This document shows, piece after piece, positions 6,232-14,031 of a DNA stretch of 30,593 nucleotides. The stretch is from a virus. Numbering within the stretch: position 1 is the first letter of the stretch; each line of letters begins with the position of its first letter. A program made the translations under genes and the position numbers. The notes under the pieces were generated by a model. The model ran no database searches. It saw only the letters and a list, made by a program, of their open reading frames with translations, and was not told the DNA's origin. Location: IMG/VR virus record IMGVR_UViG_3300022542_000154, positions 1-30,593 of that record; one strand, given 5' to 3'.

Positions 6232-8028
6232 TTATATAAATAAATCGCCAGCTGTTAAGTCTGGGTTAAGTCCGTTATCGTCTGTAAAATACCAATAGTT
6301 ATCTCTATACTCTTGTGAATCCGTGCTGTAATCAACTGCATCTTCTGGCGCTATGTATGCGTAGCTTAAATCCCTAAAGAATGAAGTCCTGACTCTCAAC
6401 TCAAACCTATGTGATTTTTCTTTCTGCTTGCTCTCCGTAACATAATATCTGTTATATTGGGGCTCTCCCTCTACATCTAAAATAAGCCTTGTTTTAATAT
6501 CTACATAGTCACCTATTTCTAACTTGTCGTTTGCGTCTACATCAAAAGTGAGTGTTACCGGTGCATCTTTTGAGTATTCCATTATTAAATTGCTAAACTC
6601 AACAACTCTTGTTTGTGAAGAAAACCATCTTGAACTTATATGCTTTATTTTAATATCACCATATAGGTCGTCACTCTCTTCTTCTAGAAATGCTGTTACA
6701 TGAGTTTGTTTAAAATCTTCACTATCTTTAACATCTGACCAATCATACGGAGCGTAAGATACCCACATTTCAGTTAGTCTTTCGTCATCATTTCTTTTTA
6801 TTTTCATGCTATCGGCTATTATGTGTTCATCATCATTATATTGAGGAATATCCGCTGTTGGATATACGGGAGCAATAGCTTTTAATTTAATCTTTTTAGA
6901 TAGTGAATCAGCCCATAATAGTATTGTTGATTGATAAGTAATTTCATCAATTAAAGTTCCCACTCCTGTGGGCTTTGATAATATTGTATAGTGATTTACA
7001 TCTTGAAGATAGTTGGCCTTTTCATCATCCCACTCATCTGGGCTTGATGGGTTATCGTTATATGGAAGCCATGAGGTGTCTATGTCTGCATAAGTATTTA
7101 ATAATTCATATATAATATCTACGCAATTATCATTAAAGACTTTACACTCTTGAACTGTGTCCTCTTCGCTTTGTGATTTTGCTTCTGTGCCATACTGACC
7201 ACGGACAATAGTCATAACGTCACCGCTACGAGTGAAGTCCATTATCTCACTACCACATCTAATAAGACCACTTGCACTATATTCTGTGTCGCCTATGCCT
7301 ATAGGTGTTAGCGTTAATGATGTTTCTATGTCTGTAATATCTGCTAATAAAACACCTGTTGATAGAATAGGGCATTGTGAACTTTTATTGTCTATCTTTT
7401 TTAGCATATCCACAAATGATACTTTTACTAATCCATTAGAGTCAACACCATCAAAGCTATCTATTAAATACTCTCTTGACTCAAAATTATTGAGACTGAA
7501 AGTGTCGCCCTCATAACCCTCTAAAATTTCAATAGTTCTACCTACGAAATATTTATCACGGGCTATTAATTTAGCAAGAAATGTTCCTTGGTTTGTGTCA
7601 TAGCTTCTTTCTGATTGATAAGGATCAATTCCTATATCATCATGCTTAAAGTCTCTTAGTGTCATGCTACCTTTTGCGCGATATCCAAGACCTTTCCCAA
7701 AAGTAACACGGTTTGAAGAAGAAGTTACTTTTACTAAAGATGGGAACATTATTTCGCCTATTGGGACATTTGCGTGTTCGTCTATAAAAGTATGAGCGAC
7801 TGTAGTTGCCGAGAAGTTAGCTGAATCCCTACAGGTTTGTCGTGTGTTATAACAAGGTGTACCTGTAGCATAGCAGCTTCCGCACTCAATTGGAGTATCA
7901 CACGTTTTATTACCAAAGACAGAGTCACAGTTACCGCTTCCAAAAGTCAAAGAACACACGCTGAGTGATGGCTTACATATCGTTAATGGTTTTCTTCCTA
8001 GTTCGTCTTTTAGAGTGTCGTAGCTCAT
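6232..8028 (-). CDS. Tail tip/baseplate hub protein with Cys-rich N-terminus
   Basis: The 598-residue product lies directly after the distal-tail gene, where the tail-tip hub belongs, and its length is normal for phage hub proteins. Its middle and C-terminal parts (about 120-560) are beta-rich. A TVKVSFVDMLKKI-like segment near 200-212 and a late LEIGDYVDIKTR element resemble hub/tail-associated domains. The N-terminal 66 residues contain eight cysteines (18, 25, 34, 43, 49, 52, 59, 66), ending in a CYNTRQTC element. I recall a CSLTYG...CYNTRATC pattern in related marine phage proteins. Lambda gpL, a tip protein, carries a [4Fe-4S] cluster, so metal binding is possible, though in a different part of the chain. 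It overlaps the upstream gene by ATGA. Confidence 0.72.
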   Translation of the reverse strand: MSYDTLKDELGRKPLTICKPSLSVCSLTFGSGNCDSVFGNKTCDTPIECGSCYATGTPCYNTRQTCRDSANFSATTVAHTFIDEHANVPIGEIMFPSLVKVTSSSNRVTFGKGLGYRAKGSMTLRDFKHDDIGIDPYQSERSYDTNQGTFLAKLIARDKYFVGRTIEILEGYEGDTFSLNNFESREYLIDSFDGVDSNGLVKVSFVDMLKKIDNKSSQCPILSTGVLLADITDIETSLTLTPIGIGDTEYSASGLIRCGSEIMDFTRSGDVMTIVRGQYGTEAKSQSEEDTVQECKVFNDNCVDIIYELLNTYADIDTSWLPYNDNPSSPDEWDDEKANYLQDVNHYTILSKPTGVGTLIDEITYQSTILLWADSLSKKIKLKAIAPVYPTADIPQYNDDEHIIADSMKIKRNDDERLTEMWVSYAPYDWSDVKDSEDFKQTHVTAFLEEESDDLYGDIKIKHISSRWFSSQTRVVEFSNLIMEYSKDAPVTLTFDVDANDKLEIGDYVDIKTRLILDVEGEPQYNRYYVTESKQKEKSHRFELRVRTSFFRDLSYAYIAPEDAVDYSTDSQEYRDNYWYFTDDNGLNPDLTAGDLFI

Positions 8029-8789
8029 AATTTATGCCACGCTTTTCCAGATATTTTCAAAGACATTAAATTTTTACTGCTTTGTGTAGTTGTAGTTTTT
8101 GTGTTATCTAGCATTATAAAAACCGCTTCATCCGGATAAACATCATTGTTCCACGAAAAGAAAAGAGGGTTTACTTCTGAATGTGCAAGTAAATCTATCC
8201 AATTATTTCTAACCCAACTTGACGATAATTGACTAATTGATGCTTCTAGTTTTGCTTCATTCCTGATAATAGAGCTTCCTAGAGGCAAACCACCATCTGC
8301 GATATTTACTAAGTTTTTATTTGTAGTATTTAAATGAGGTGGGATAAATCCACTTGACAACCCTCTTTCTATTTCTAAATATTGCCCTATTGAAACGATA
8401 CCAAGTGAACATATTTCTGATGGCGAATCGACTTCAATTCTAAAGTAGCGTTTATTTACTGATGTAAAAGTTTTAAATATTACTTCGCTATCTGACTTTG
8501 AAAGGCTTGTGGTCAAATCAGTCCATCCTGTAATTCCATCATCTGACCATTGAAGCTTAACCGTTGCGCTTTTCTCTGTTAGGTCATGACTAAACACTCC
8601 GAAATAATCTACATCTACAAGTTCACTAGCGTCAATGTTTATATACTGCGCACCTGTTAAGCCAGACTTATACCATCTTGAAGGCTTCCAATTTGTAAGG
8701 TTTGAAACTGGAAAAGATGCGTTTTCGCTTGTTGCTGTAACCGTTCCTGTTGTTAAAATGTTATTGTATGCAAAAATAGGCTTACTCAT
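8025..8789 (-). CDS. Distal tail-type protein with discoidin-like N-terminal domain
   Basis: The 254-residue product begins MSKPIFAYNNIL, with the pattern ATSENASFPVSNLTNWKPSR followed by a jelly-roll of alternating strands up to about residue 135 (YINIDASEL, YFGVFSHDL, WSDDGITGWTDL, RYFRIEV). That is typical of F5/8C-like (discoidin) modules in tail proteins, which often bind sugars. The C-terminal 110 residues, which contain WVRNNWIDLLAH and PLFFSWNN, look like the tail-attachment part. It lies between tape measure and hub and overlaps both by ATGA, the place of the distal tail (Dit) protein. Confidence 0.62.
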   Translation of the reverse strand: MSKPIFAYNNILTTGTVTATSENASFPVSNLTNWKPSRWYKSGLTGAQYINIDASELVDVDYFGVFSHDLTEKSATVKLQWSDDGITGWTDLTTSLSKSDSEVIFKTFTSVNKRYFRIEVDSPSEICSLGIVSIGQYLEIERGLSSGFIPPHLNTTNKNLVNIADGGLPLGSSIIRNEAKLEASISQLSSSWVRNNWIDLLAHSEVNPLFFSWNNDVYPDEAVFIMLDNTKTTTTQSSKNLMSLKISGKAWHKL

Positions 8790-10699
8790 GATGCAATCAC
8801 CAAGCTTAATCCCATATCTCCAGACTCTTCTTGTATTCGCTCAATTAACTCTCTAACGCTATCTGTACTCATTGTCGCATCCTCTGGCATATTTATAGTT
8901 ACTTCTTTCACTGTTTGCACTTCACCTACTGCTGAAACACCTATATCAGACGGAACTGTTCCCATTGTAGTTGACATTCCACCGCTAGGCGTAGGTGTTG
9001 AAGTTGAACCTCCTCCACCGAATGAAGCTGAACTAATGGCTGCGATTTGAGCTAAACCTGCTGCAGCTGCTAATCCCCCCATAACGAAAGATAAAGGCGC
9101 TGGATATGCTTCGAAAGTCTTCATAACTGATGCAGGAAGTTGCACGGCTGCGTTTGCTAATGCTGCAGCTTTATTGATTTGGAACATTGTTTTATTTTGA
9201 TTTGCCATTCCTGCCGTCATTGTCACCATGTCGCCTAGAACTTGTTTTGTTTGGTCTGATGATGATTTAGAAGAAAATTTCTCTCTTGCTGACATTCCTT
9301 GAATGCTAATATCTGTTAATGCGTTTTGATATTGTGCAGCCAACTCTAGCATTATTGTGTTTTTTTCTTCCTCTGATATAATACTTGCATTAAAAGCTTC
9401 TTCTAGCATTAATACTTCGTTTTCTGCTCTGTTGTTTAAAAGTTCCTCTTCAGTAAGAAGTGACTCTCTAAGTGCTTCAGTTTTTAATAGTAAGTTTTCA
9501 ATATAATTTACTTGGAGTTGATCTTCTGCTTCAATCCTCGCATAATACGCTTCTATATGAGCGTTTGCTTCGTCTCTAGGATCAATTTTTTCTGCAATTT
9601 CTTCTTTTGTTAACTCTTTAGGTTTTTCAGTTTTTATTGGTGCACTTGCTGCGATATCTGCTTGTTTTGCCTTTTCTTCTGTGATTAGCTTTTCTAATTC
9701 TAATATATACCATTTTTGATTGGCTACATCTTGGGCGAATTGTTTTTCATTTTCATACCAAGCTACACCCTCATCAGTTAATTCTTTTAATTTAGTTTTT
9801 GCATCATTTAATTGCATTTCCCAAATCTTAACGCCTGATTTCTTTGAAATATCACTAATGGTGTTAACTGTATTATTCCACTCTATTAACTTTTGATTTA
9901 AATCGTCAAGTATTCCACTTGCCCCACTAAAAGCACCTGATAGAATATCTGTAGCACCTGTCGCTTCATTAAGTGTACCAATAAATACCATGAAAGAGTT
10001 ATCTATTTGCGTAAGTGATTGAGAGACAGTCATTGTCATTTGTCCGAACTCTGCACCAACTGTATCAGTTTGTGACTTAATGGCGTTTATAAGCGCTTCT
10101 GAGGTGATTTTCCCCTCTGCTGCGTACTTTCTTAAATCTCCGTAAGCGATACCCATTCCGTCTGATATCATACGTGCTAGTCTTGGAGTTTGTTCAAGTA
10201 CCGAATTAAGCTCTTCCCCTCTTAGTTGACCACTTGCGAAACCTTGTCCTAATTGAACTAAAGCTGCGTTCATTGATTCGGTACTTCCGCCTGAGATAAT
10301 AAGTGATTTTGATATATTGTCTGTAACTAATAGCAGTTCTTCTGTGGATAGTCCTAACTCTTGAGTGCTTCGTGCCATTCGTGAATACAAATCAACCGTA
10401 TCTTCAAAACCGACTCTTGACTCTTGGGCTATGTCGAAAAGTGCTTTTTGTACTTCTACTAACTCGCCAGATGATTTTGTTACTAACTTTAGTTTGGAGT
10501 TTACTAGAGTCATTGTGTCACTATATCTTATGACTTCACGAATAGCCATAGAAGCAACAATTGCAGTAAATACGGTAGGAAGTTTTTTAAGTGAGGATTC
10601 TGTTTTTTTACCTGTACCTTCTAATTTTCTTAGTGCTACATCTGCTTTCTTTAAATCTTTAGTGTCAATAGCAATTCTGAGTGAAGCTAATTCAGTCAT
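8786..10699 (-). CDS. Tail tape measure protein
   Basis: The 637-residue product carries the tape-measure N-terminal domain at about 55-215. It includes the segments FEDTVDLYSRMARSTQELGL, GQGFASGQLRGEELNSVLEQ and AAEGKITSEALINAI, all diagnostic for siphovirus tape measures. A helical Glu/Lys-rich middle (about 280-480) is followed by an Ala/Gly-rich hydrophobic segment (about 515-575), likely the part that interacts with or inserts into the membrane. Tape-measure length sets tail length. At the usual ~1.5 Angstrom per residue this predicts a tail of roughly 95 nm (inference). A TATAAT promoter and an AAAGGG site precede it, and the frameshifted chaperone genes lie just upstream. Confidence 0.92.
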   Translation of the reverse strand: MTELASLRIAIDTKDLKKADVALRKLEGTGKKTESSLKKLPTVFTAIVASMAIREVIRYSDTMTLVNSKLKLVTKSSGELVEVQKALFDIAQESRVGFEDTVDLYSRMARSTQELGLSTEELLLVTDNISKSLIISGGSTESMNAALVQLGQGFASGQLRGEELNSVLEQTPRLARMISDGMGIAYGDLRKYAAEGKITSEALINAIKSQTDTVGAEFGQMTMTVSQSLTQIDNSFMVFIGTLNEATGATDILSGAFSGASGILDDLNQKLIEWNNTVNTISDISKKSGVKIWEMQLNDAKTKLKELTDEGVAWYENEKQFAQDVANQKWYILELEKLITEEKAKQADIAASAPIKTEKPKELTKEEIAEKIDPRDEANAHIEAYYARIEAEDQLQVNYIENLLLKTEALRESLLTEEELLNNRAENEVLMLEEAFNASIISEEEKNTIMLELAAQYQNALTDISIQGMSAREKFSSKSSSDQTKQVLGDMVTMTAGMANQNKTMFQINKAAALANAAVQLPASVMKTFEAYPAPLSFVMGGLAAAAGLAQIAAISSASFGGGGSTSTPTPSGGMSTTMGTVPSDIGVSAVGEVQTVKEVTINMPEDATMSTDSVRELIERIQEESGDMGLSLVIAS

Positions 10700-10712
10700 T
10701 AAAAAACCCTTT

Positions 10713-10734
10713 TTGTTTTAGGTATTATAGCATA
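10713..10734 (-). promoter_or_regulatory. Promoter before tape measure (22-bp repeat copy 1)
   Basis: TATAAT is read on the minus strand at 10724-10729, preceded by ATGC. The 22-bp element is repeated exactly at 22730-22751 before the portal gene. The predicted transcript would start about 18 bases before the tape-measure ATG. Confidence 0.5.
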
Positions 10735-11012
10735 AAAGGAGGCTCACATTCTTTGTCTTTTGCTTTGTGTAGAGAATCGCAATAAGCACTACTCAGTCTC
10801 ATTAATGCTTTTATCTCAATATACGATATTTCAATACCGCTTAGATTTTTCCATGATTCTAATATTTGGAAGTCAATAGGTACAAAATTGCCATCTTTAA
10901 ACTGACCATAGCCTATGTCTGAGAGGTGTCTTAATAGATATATACTGCTATCGTGTATTTTAGGATAGTGAGGTTTTTCGCCTACGAGTTGTAAACGCAC
11001 AGCCCTTGACAT
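10725..11012 (-). CDS. Tail assembly chaperone, T-type extension made by -1 frameshift
   Basis: An independent ATG frame of 95 residues is open here, but its start lacks a good ribosome-binding site. The same frame stays open upstream through 11012-11093 into the preceding gene. A -1 slip on the T9 run at 11085-11093 would therefore fuse it to the 11075-11443 product, giving a predicted 239-residue protein, like gpG-gpT of lambda. The added part contains a helical FERLEELELYLRQTAYYQQT linker and then this domain, with PIDFQILESWKNLSGIEISY and the C-terminus CEPPFML. In this position such extensions recruit the tube protein and bind the tape measure during tail assembly. Confidence 0.75.
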   Translation of the reverse strand: MSRAVRLQLVGEKPHYPKIHDSSIYLLRHLSDIGYGQFKDGNFVPIDFQILESWKNLSGIEISYIEIKALMRLSSAYCDSLHKAKDKECEPPFML

Positions 11013-11074
11013 TTCAGCATCTTTCGGAGTTTGCTGATAATAGGCTGTTTGTCTAAGATATAATTCTAATTCTT

Positions 11075-11443
11075 CTAATCTTTCAAAAAAAAATTAGATT
11101 TATTGATAATGAAAGAACTTATTTGGTCTTTGATCCATCCACATTCTGAGAGTATCTTTTTGATATTTTCTTTATTGCTTTTTAGTTCTTTACCATCAAT
11201 CATAACACCACTAAAAGATTTAACACTTGTTACGATTATACTCAATTCATCATCTTCCAACTCTTCACGAGATGGCTTTTCTTCTTGACTCATACGCTTT
11301 AGCATTAAATCATTTGTCATTTGTCTATACTCTTTTGAATCAGAGCCGATAACATTAAAAGTAACACCTATGTCTTTTAAGACAGGATGAATAATAGTAA
11401 CTGTAGCCTCATCGAGAGGCTTTAGTGATGATAGTTCTATCAA
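11075..11443 (-). CDS. Tail assembly chaperone, G-type
   Basis: The 122-residue product lies between tail tube and tape measure, exactly where siphoviruses encode the gpG-like chaperone. It starts at TTG (11441-11443), overlapping the tube stop as TTGA; no other start codon lies near. It begins IELSSLKPLDEATVTIIHP, has a small beta-rich N-terminus and a helical C-terminal half, and ends SNFFLKD at a stop just after the T9 slippery run. Most ribosomes would make this short form, and a minority would slip to make the longer T-type form. This ratio is functionally important in lambda-like tails. Confidence 0.75.
   Translation of the reverse strand: MIELSSLKPLDEATVTIIHPVLKDIGVTFNVIGSDSKEYRQMTNDLMLKRMSQEEKPSREELEDDELSIIVTSVKSFSGVMIDGKELKSNKENIKKILSECGWIKDQISSFIINKSNFFLKD
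11085..11093 (-). other. T9 slippery site for -1 programmed frameshift
   Basis: Nine consecutive T residues on the minus strand fall in the zero frame as AAT TTT TTT TTG AAA, four codons before the TAG stop. They allow a T TTT TTT slip of tRNA-Phe by -1. The -1 frame is then open to 10725. Over 719 bases, one added base gives an exact number of codons (240 with stop). Confidence 0.75.
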
Positions 11444-11877
11444 ACGGTTACTCTTGCACCATTAAAGGTAATTTGTGAACTCACTGAGATTACAGAGCCA
11501 CCTGTTACTGTAGGTTTAAAACTGAATACTTTTCCAATATTATAATCTACAACACCATCATTTCTGTCTATTTTAAAAGAAATGTCACCATCATCTTCAC
11601 TTGCAGCCAAAAGGATAACTTGCCCCGCATCTGCCGGAACACTACCGATTGTTAATGGAAGTCCACCCTCTCTATAATTACCCTTGATTGACTCTACAAT
11701 ACGAGTGTCAATAGGTGCATGATCGATACTTTCATACTCTCTACCATACTCGCCAATCTCTGTGACTTCTTTTACAAGCGTCCAAGATAAAGCCTCAAAT
11801 CCAGCTTGATCGTGTGTTGCTGGAAGTGATGCACTTGCGTACAGTTTCGAGCCTGAGCCTGATACTACGTCTGCCAT
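11440..11877 (-). CDS. Major tail tube protein
   Basis: The 145-residue product is beta-rich and has the composition and size of siphovirus tail tube proteins. It has an N-terminal GSGSKLYASASLPATHDQAG segment, a middle VTEIGEYGREYESIDH and a C-terminal VTGGSVISVSSQITFNGARV ending that resembles the G--TFNG-R element of lambda-type tube proteins. Its place, between the tail terminator and the chaperone pair, agrees. A GGAG-type site lies before the ATG and a TATAAT box 33 bases upstream. The 3' end overlaps the TTG start of the chaperone gene by 4 bases. Confidence 0.8.
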   Translation of the reverse strand: MADVVSGSGSKLYASASLPATHDQAGFEALSWTLVKEVTEIGEYGREYESIDHAPIDTRIVESIKGNYREGGLPLTIGSVPADAGQVILLAASEDDGDISFKIDRNDGVVDYNIGKVFSFKPTVTGGSVISVSSQITFNGARVTV

Positions 11878-11909
11878 AATTTCTCCTTATTTTGTGTTTA
11901 AATCATAGT

Positions 11910-11915
11910 ATTATA
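11910..11915 (-). promoter_or_regulatory. -10 box before the tail tube gene
   Basis: TATAAT is read on the minus strand within ATGTTATAATAC, close in context to the boxes at 10724 and 22741. It is 33 bases before the tube ATG and in the noncoding gap after the tail terminator stop. A tube-specific promoter would fit the high copy number needed for this protein. Confidence 0.48.
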
Positions 11916-11923
11916 ACATAAAT

Positions 11924-12334
11924 TTAGCTATACACCACTAAACCGATTGACACCGCTCGCACCTCTCTATCTCCATCAACTCCAAGGTTTGCAATAGTCG
12001 GTGTTTTTTCTACTCTTATCTTCACGCCGTTTTTCTCTAAGACTAAGCCTCTATTGAAATGACTTACGATATCACTTGCTTTAGTTTCAACTTTATAAGT
12101 ACCTTTTTGCGATGGGTAATAAAGCGTTATTTGTAATATAAAATCACTCTTAGAGCTATCGCTATATGATATAGTGAAGTCGTCAACTGCACCACTCATT
12201 AAAAATACTGACTGATATTCTGCTAAACTGTCTGGAGTAAATGATTTCCCCTCATAGTTGGTATCTATATTATTTGCTATTGTCTCTAAATGTATTCTTG
12301 TTGCAACTCTTATCGTGTTTAAATATGCACTCAT
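11924..12334 (-). CDS. Tail terminator protein (136 aa)
   Basis: I place the start at the ATG at 12334 (MSAYLNTIRVATR), with the site AAGGAAAGCAAG. The frame is open 30 bases further to 12364, but that stretch lies against a TATAAT promoter box, so it would precede the transcript. The product begins with a helix (IRVATRIHLETIANN). It then has FTPDSLAEYQSVFLMSGAVD and a strand-rich half ending EVRAVSIGLVVYS, the pattern of DUF4128/gpU-like tail terminators that cap the tail tube and join it to the head. It lies between the gp10-like gene and the tube gene. The homing endonuclease cassette separates it from the head-tail genes. Confidence 0.68.
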   Translation of the reverse strand: MSAYLNTIRVATRIHLETIANNIDTNYEGKSFTPDSLAEYQSVFLMSGAVDDFTISYSDSSKSDFILQITLYYPSQKGTYKVETKASDIVSHFNRGLVLEKNGVKIRVEKTPTIANLGVDGDREVRAVSIGLVVYS

Positions 12335-12364
12335 CTTGCTTTCCTTATAAGGATTTATTGCCAT

Positions 12365-12370
12365 ATTATA
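12365..12370 (-). promoter_or_regulatory. -10 box for the tail terminator gene
   Basis: TATAAT is read on the minus strand as GCTATAATATGG, about 30 bases before the ATG at 12334. It lies just left of the GIY-YIG cassette, so it can drive the tail genes even if read-through from the head genes is blocked by the insertion. It supports the shorter start of the terminator gene. Confidence 0.5.
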
Positions 12371-12382
12371 GCTAAGTTATGT

Positions 12383-12458
12383 TATAATGTACTTCTAATC
12401 TTTGAGGGGTTGCTCCCTCATATTCATTGAAGATTAGAAATTAGATTAGGAACTTCAA
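12383..12458 (+). promoter_or_regulatory. Promoter and structured leader of the GIY-YIG gene
   Basis: A plus-strand TATAAT lies at 12383-12388. The leader after it folds into a stem. TTCTAATCTT (12393-12402) pairs perfectly with AAGATTAGAA (12430-12439), and directly inside it TGAGGG (12403-12408) pairs with CCCTCA (12415-12420), leaving a one-sided 9-base bulge. The same left arm, CTAATCT (12395-12401), is also complementary to AGATTAG at 12443-12449, which overlaps the AGGA Shine-Dalgarno at 12448-12451. Two exclusive folds, SD open and SD masked, are therefore possible. Confidence 0.5.
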
Positions 12459-13259
12459 ATGGAAACTACAAACAACATATATTATATTTATAAACATACA
12501 TTTAAAAACAACACTATCTATATTGGAAAAGGTAAAAACAAAAGAGCATTTTCTATGGATAGAAAAAAGAGTCCTTATTGGTGGAATGTGTTTCTAAAGC
12601 ACGGCACTCCAACTGTTGAAATACTTTTAAAGAATCTATCTGAACAAAACGCCTTTATAGAAGAAATTAATATTATTTCAGATTATAAATTAAAAGGTTT
12701 TAAGCTCTGCAATATGACAAACGGTGGGGAAGGACAAAGTGGTGCTATTGTTAGCGATGAAACAAGAAAGAAACTGTCTAATAAACTAAAAGGCGATAAA
12801 CATCCAATGTACGGGAAACATCATTCATTAAAAGTTAGGAAAAAGATGTCTGACGCAAGAGTAGGAAGATTTAAGGGCGAAAACTGTCCTAGTTTCGGTA
12901 AAAAAAGAACTGATGAAAACAAAAAGAAAATATCAAATAGTAGAAAAGGTAAATGTGTTGGTACTGAGCATCATTTGTATGGTAAACACCATAGTGATGA
13001 AACAAAAGAAAGAATATCTAAATCGAAACAAGGTCAAAGACTTGGAATACCAAGAACAAAAGAGACTAAAAGAAAAATAAATATGGCAAATAATATTAAT
13101 AACAAATCTGGGAAAACAGGTGTTTCTTTTGATAAAAGTAGAAATAAGTGGGCTTCTAATATAAAAGTTGATGGAGTATTGTATAGACTTGGTAGATTTG
13201 ATAAAATTGAAGATGCTATTAATGCAAGAATTGACGCAGAAAATAAATATCTTATCTAG
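12459..13259 (+). CDS. GIY-YIG homing endonuclease with NUMOD3 and AP2 domains
   Basis: The 266-residue product starts with a GIY-YIG nuclease domain (YYIYKHT at 8-14, IYIGKGK at 20-26, a catalytic Glu candidate near 69 and LCNMTNGGEGQSG at 83-95). Next come NUMOD3-type DNA-contact repeats at about 97-200, seen as HPMYGKHHS, CPSFGKKRT and HHLYGKHHSDETK. At 215-265 there is an AP2-type DNA-binding domain (SGKTGVSFDKSRNKWAS). This is a free-standing homing endonuclease, which cuts a specific DNA site and spreads by repair. It lies on the opposite strand to its neighbours, between tail terminator and gp10-like genes, has its own promoter and structured leader, and overlaps the converging gene by 8 bases. 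Its C-terminus resembles that of the HNH gene at 26261. Confidence 0.88.
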   Translation: METTNNIYYIYKHTFKNNTIYIGKGKNKRAFSMDRKKSPYWWNVFLKHGTPTVEILLKNLSEQNAFIEEINIISDYKLKGFKLCNMTNGGEGQSGAIVSDETRKKLSNKLKGDKHPMYGKHHSLKVRKKMSDARVGRFKGENCPSFGKKRTDENKKKISNSRKGKCVGTEHHLYGKHHSDETKERISKSKQGQRLGIPRTKETKRKINMANNINNKSGKTGVSFDKSRNKWASNIKVDGVLYRLGRFDKIEDAINARIDAENKYLI

Positions 13260-13647
13260 CTTTTCTGGCTTCTTTATCTACCCAAGTTTGGAAACGTGCT
13301 ATGTTTAAACGCACAAAGCCAGAGGGGGCTTGCTTGCTCCATCCATACTCTAAACGCTTGATGTACGGTAAGTTTGACGTAAGAGAAATCATATCCCCTA
13401 ATTTATATTCGTTTGCTTTTGAAGTAGCTTTACTAATAGTTACGTTGCCACTCCTATCTAATGTATTTGAAACTTCATCACTAAACTTATTGATTGCTGG
13501 TAAAAACGAACCTCTAGCACGTCCTGTGTCTATTGGTACGCCTTTAATAATATCCGTTGATAATCCGATAAAGACTTTCTTGACTACTGTCTCCATCTTC
13601 TTTTCAGTTAATTTACTAAACTTGGATAAATCTAGTGCGAAACTCAT
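13252..13647 (-). CDS. HK97 gp10-like head-tail/tail completion protein
   Basis: The 131-residue product shows the gp10-family pattern: PIDTGRARGSF at about 40-50 and YIKRLEYGWSKQAPSGFVRL at 94-113, with the conserved LEYG-S-QAP-G element. These proteins act at the head-tail joint or in tail completion. The ATG overlaps the preceding stop as TAATG, as usual in connector operons. Its 3' end overlaps the convergent homing endonuclease gene by 8 bases, so that insertion landed precisely at the end of this gene. Confidence 0.82.
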   Translation of the reverse strand: MSFALDLSKFSKLTEKKMETVVKKVFIGLSTDIIKGVPIDTGRARGSFLPAINKFSDEVSNTLDRSGNVTISKATSKANEYKLGDMISLTSNLPYIKRLEYGWSKQAPSGFVRLNIARFQTWVDKEARKAR

Positions 13648-14030
13648 TAGCTTACACTACACACAAAACGATGCCCGAAAGCACCTTTTCCAGCTAAATA
13701 AGGAATATCTTTTAAATAGGTATATGTCACATCGTTAAATGTGATTTTTTCGCCTATATTAATAGTTACTTCTAAATCTCTGAGTTGCTTTGTAGAAGCC
13801 ATAAATATAACATTAGTTTCTACGACTAAACCGCTTGATATCCATTCTTGCTTCGCCTCTAAAGGTAAAACAGAAATAGTATATGGCGTTTCGATAGGGT
13901 CTGATGTTTGACCTGTATCATCGTCATAAATACCATCTGTTATATCGATATATGTTGCTGGTCCACCCTCTTCTAAAAGGGCTTCTAGTAAATCAATTTC
14001 CGCTTCATCATGGGATAATGCTTGACTCAT
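13647..14030 (-). CDS. Head-tail joining (head closure/stopper) protein candidate (127 aa)
   Basis: The protein has an N-terminal acidic helix (HDEAEIDLLEALLEEGGPAT) and then a strand-rich core, with ETPYTISVLPLEAKQEWISS and EKITFNDVTYTYLKDI. This helix-then-barrel form and its place between the adaptor and the gp10-like gene match head closure (stopper) proteins. No diagnostic motif was seen. It starts within one base of the preceding stop. Confidence 0.55.
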   Translation of the reverse strand: MSQALSHDEAEIDLLEALLEEGGPATYIDITDGIYDDDTGQTSDPIETPYTISVLPLEAKQEWISSGLVVETNVIFMASTKQLRDLEVTINIGEKITFNDVTYTYLKDIPYLAGKGAFGHRFVCSVS

Positions 14031-14031
14031 A

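Noticed and set aside
12335-12364. Upstream ATG for the tail terminator gene
   Set aside because: It lies directly against the TATAAT at 12365-12370, and the ATG at 12334 has a good AAGGAAAGCAAG site and a family-like N-terminus.
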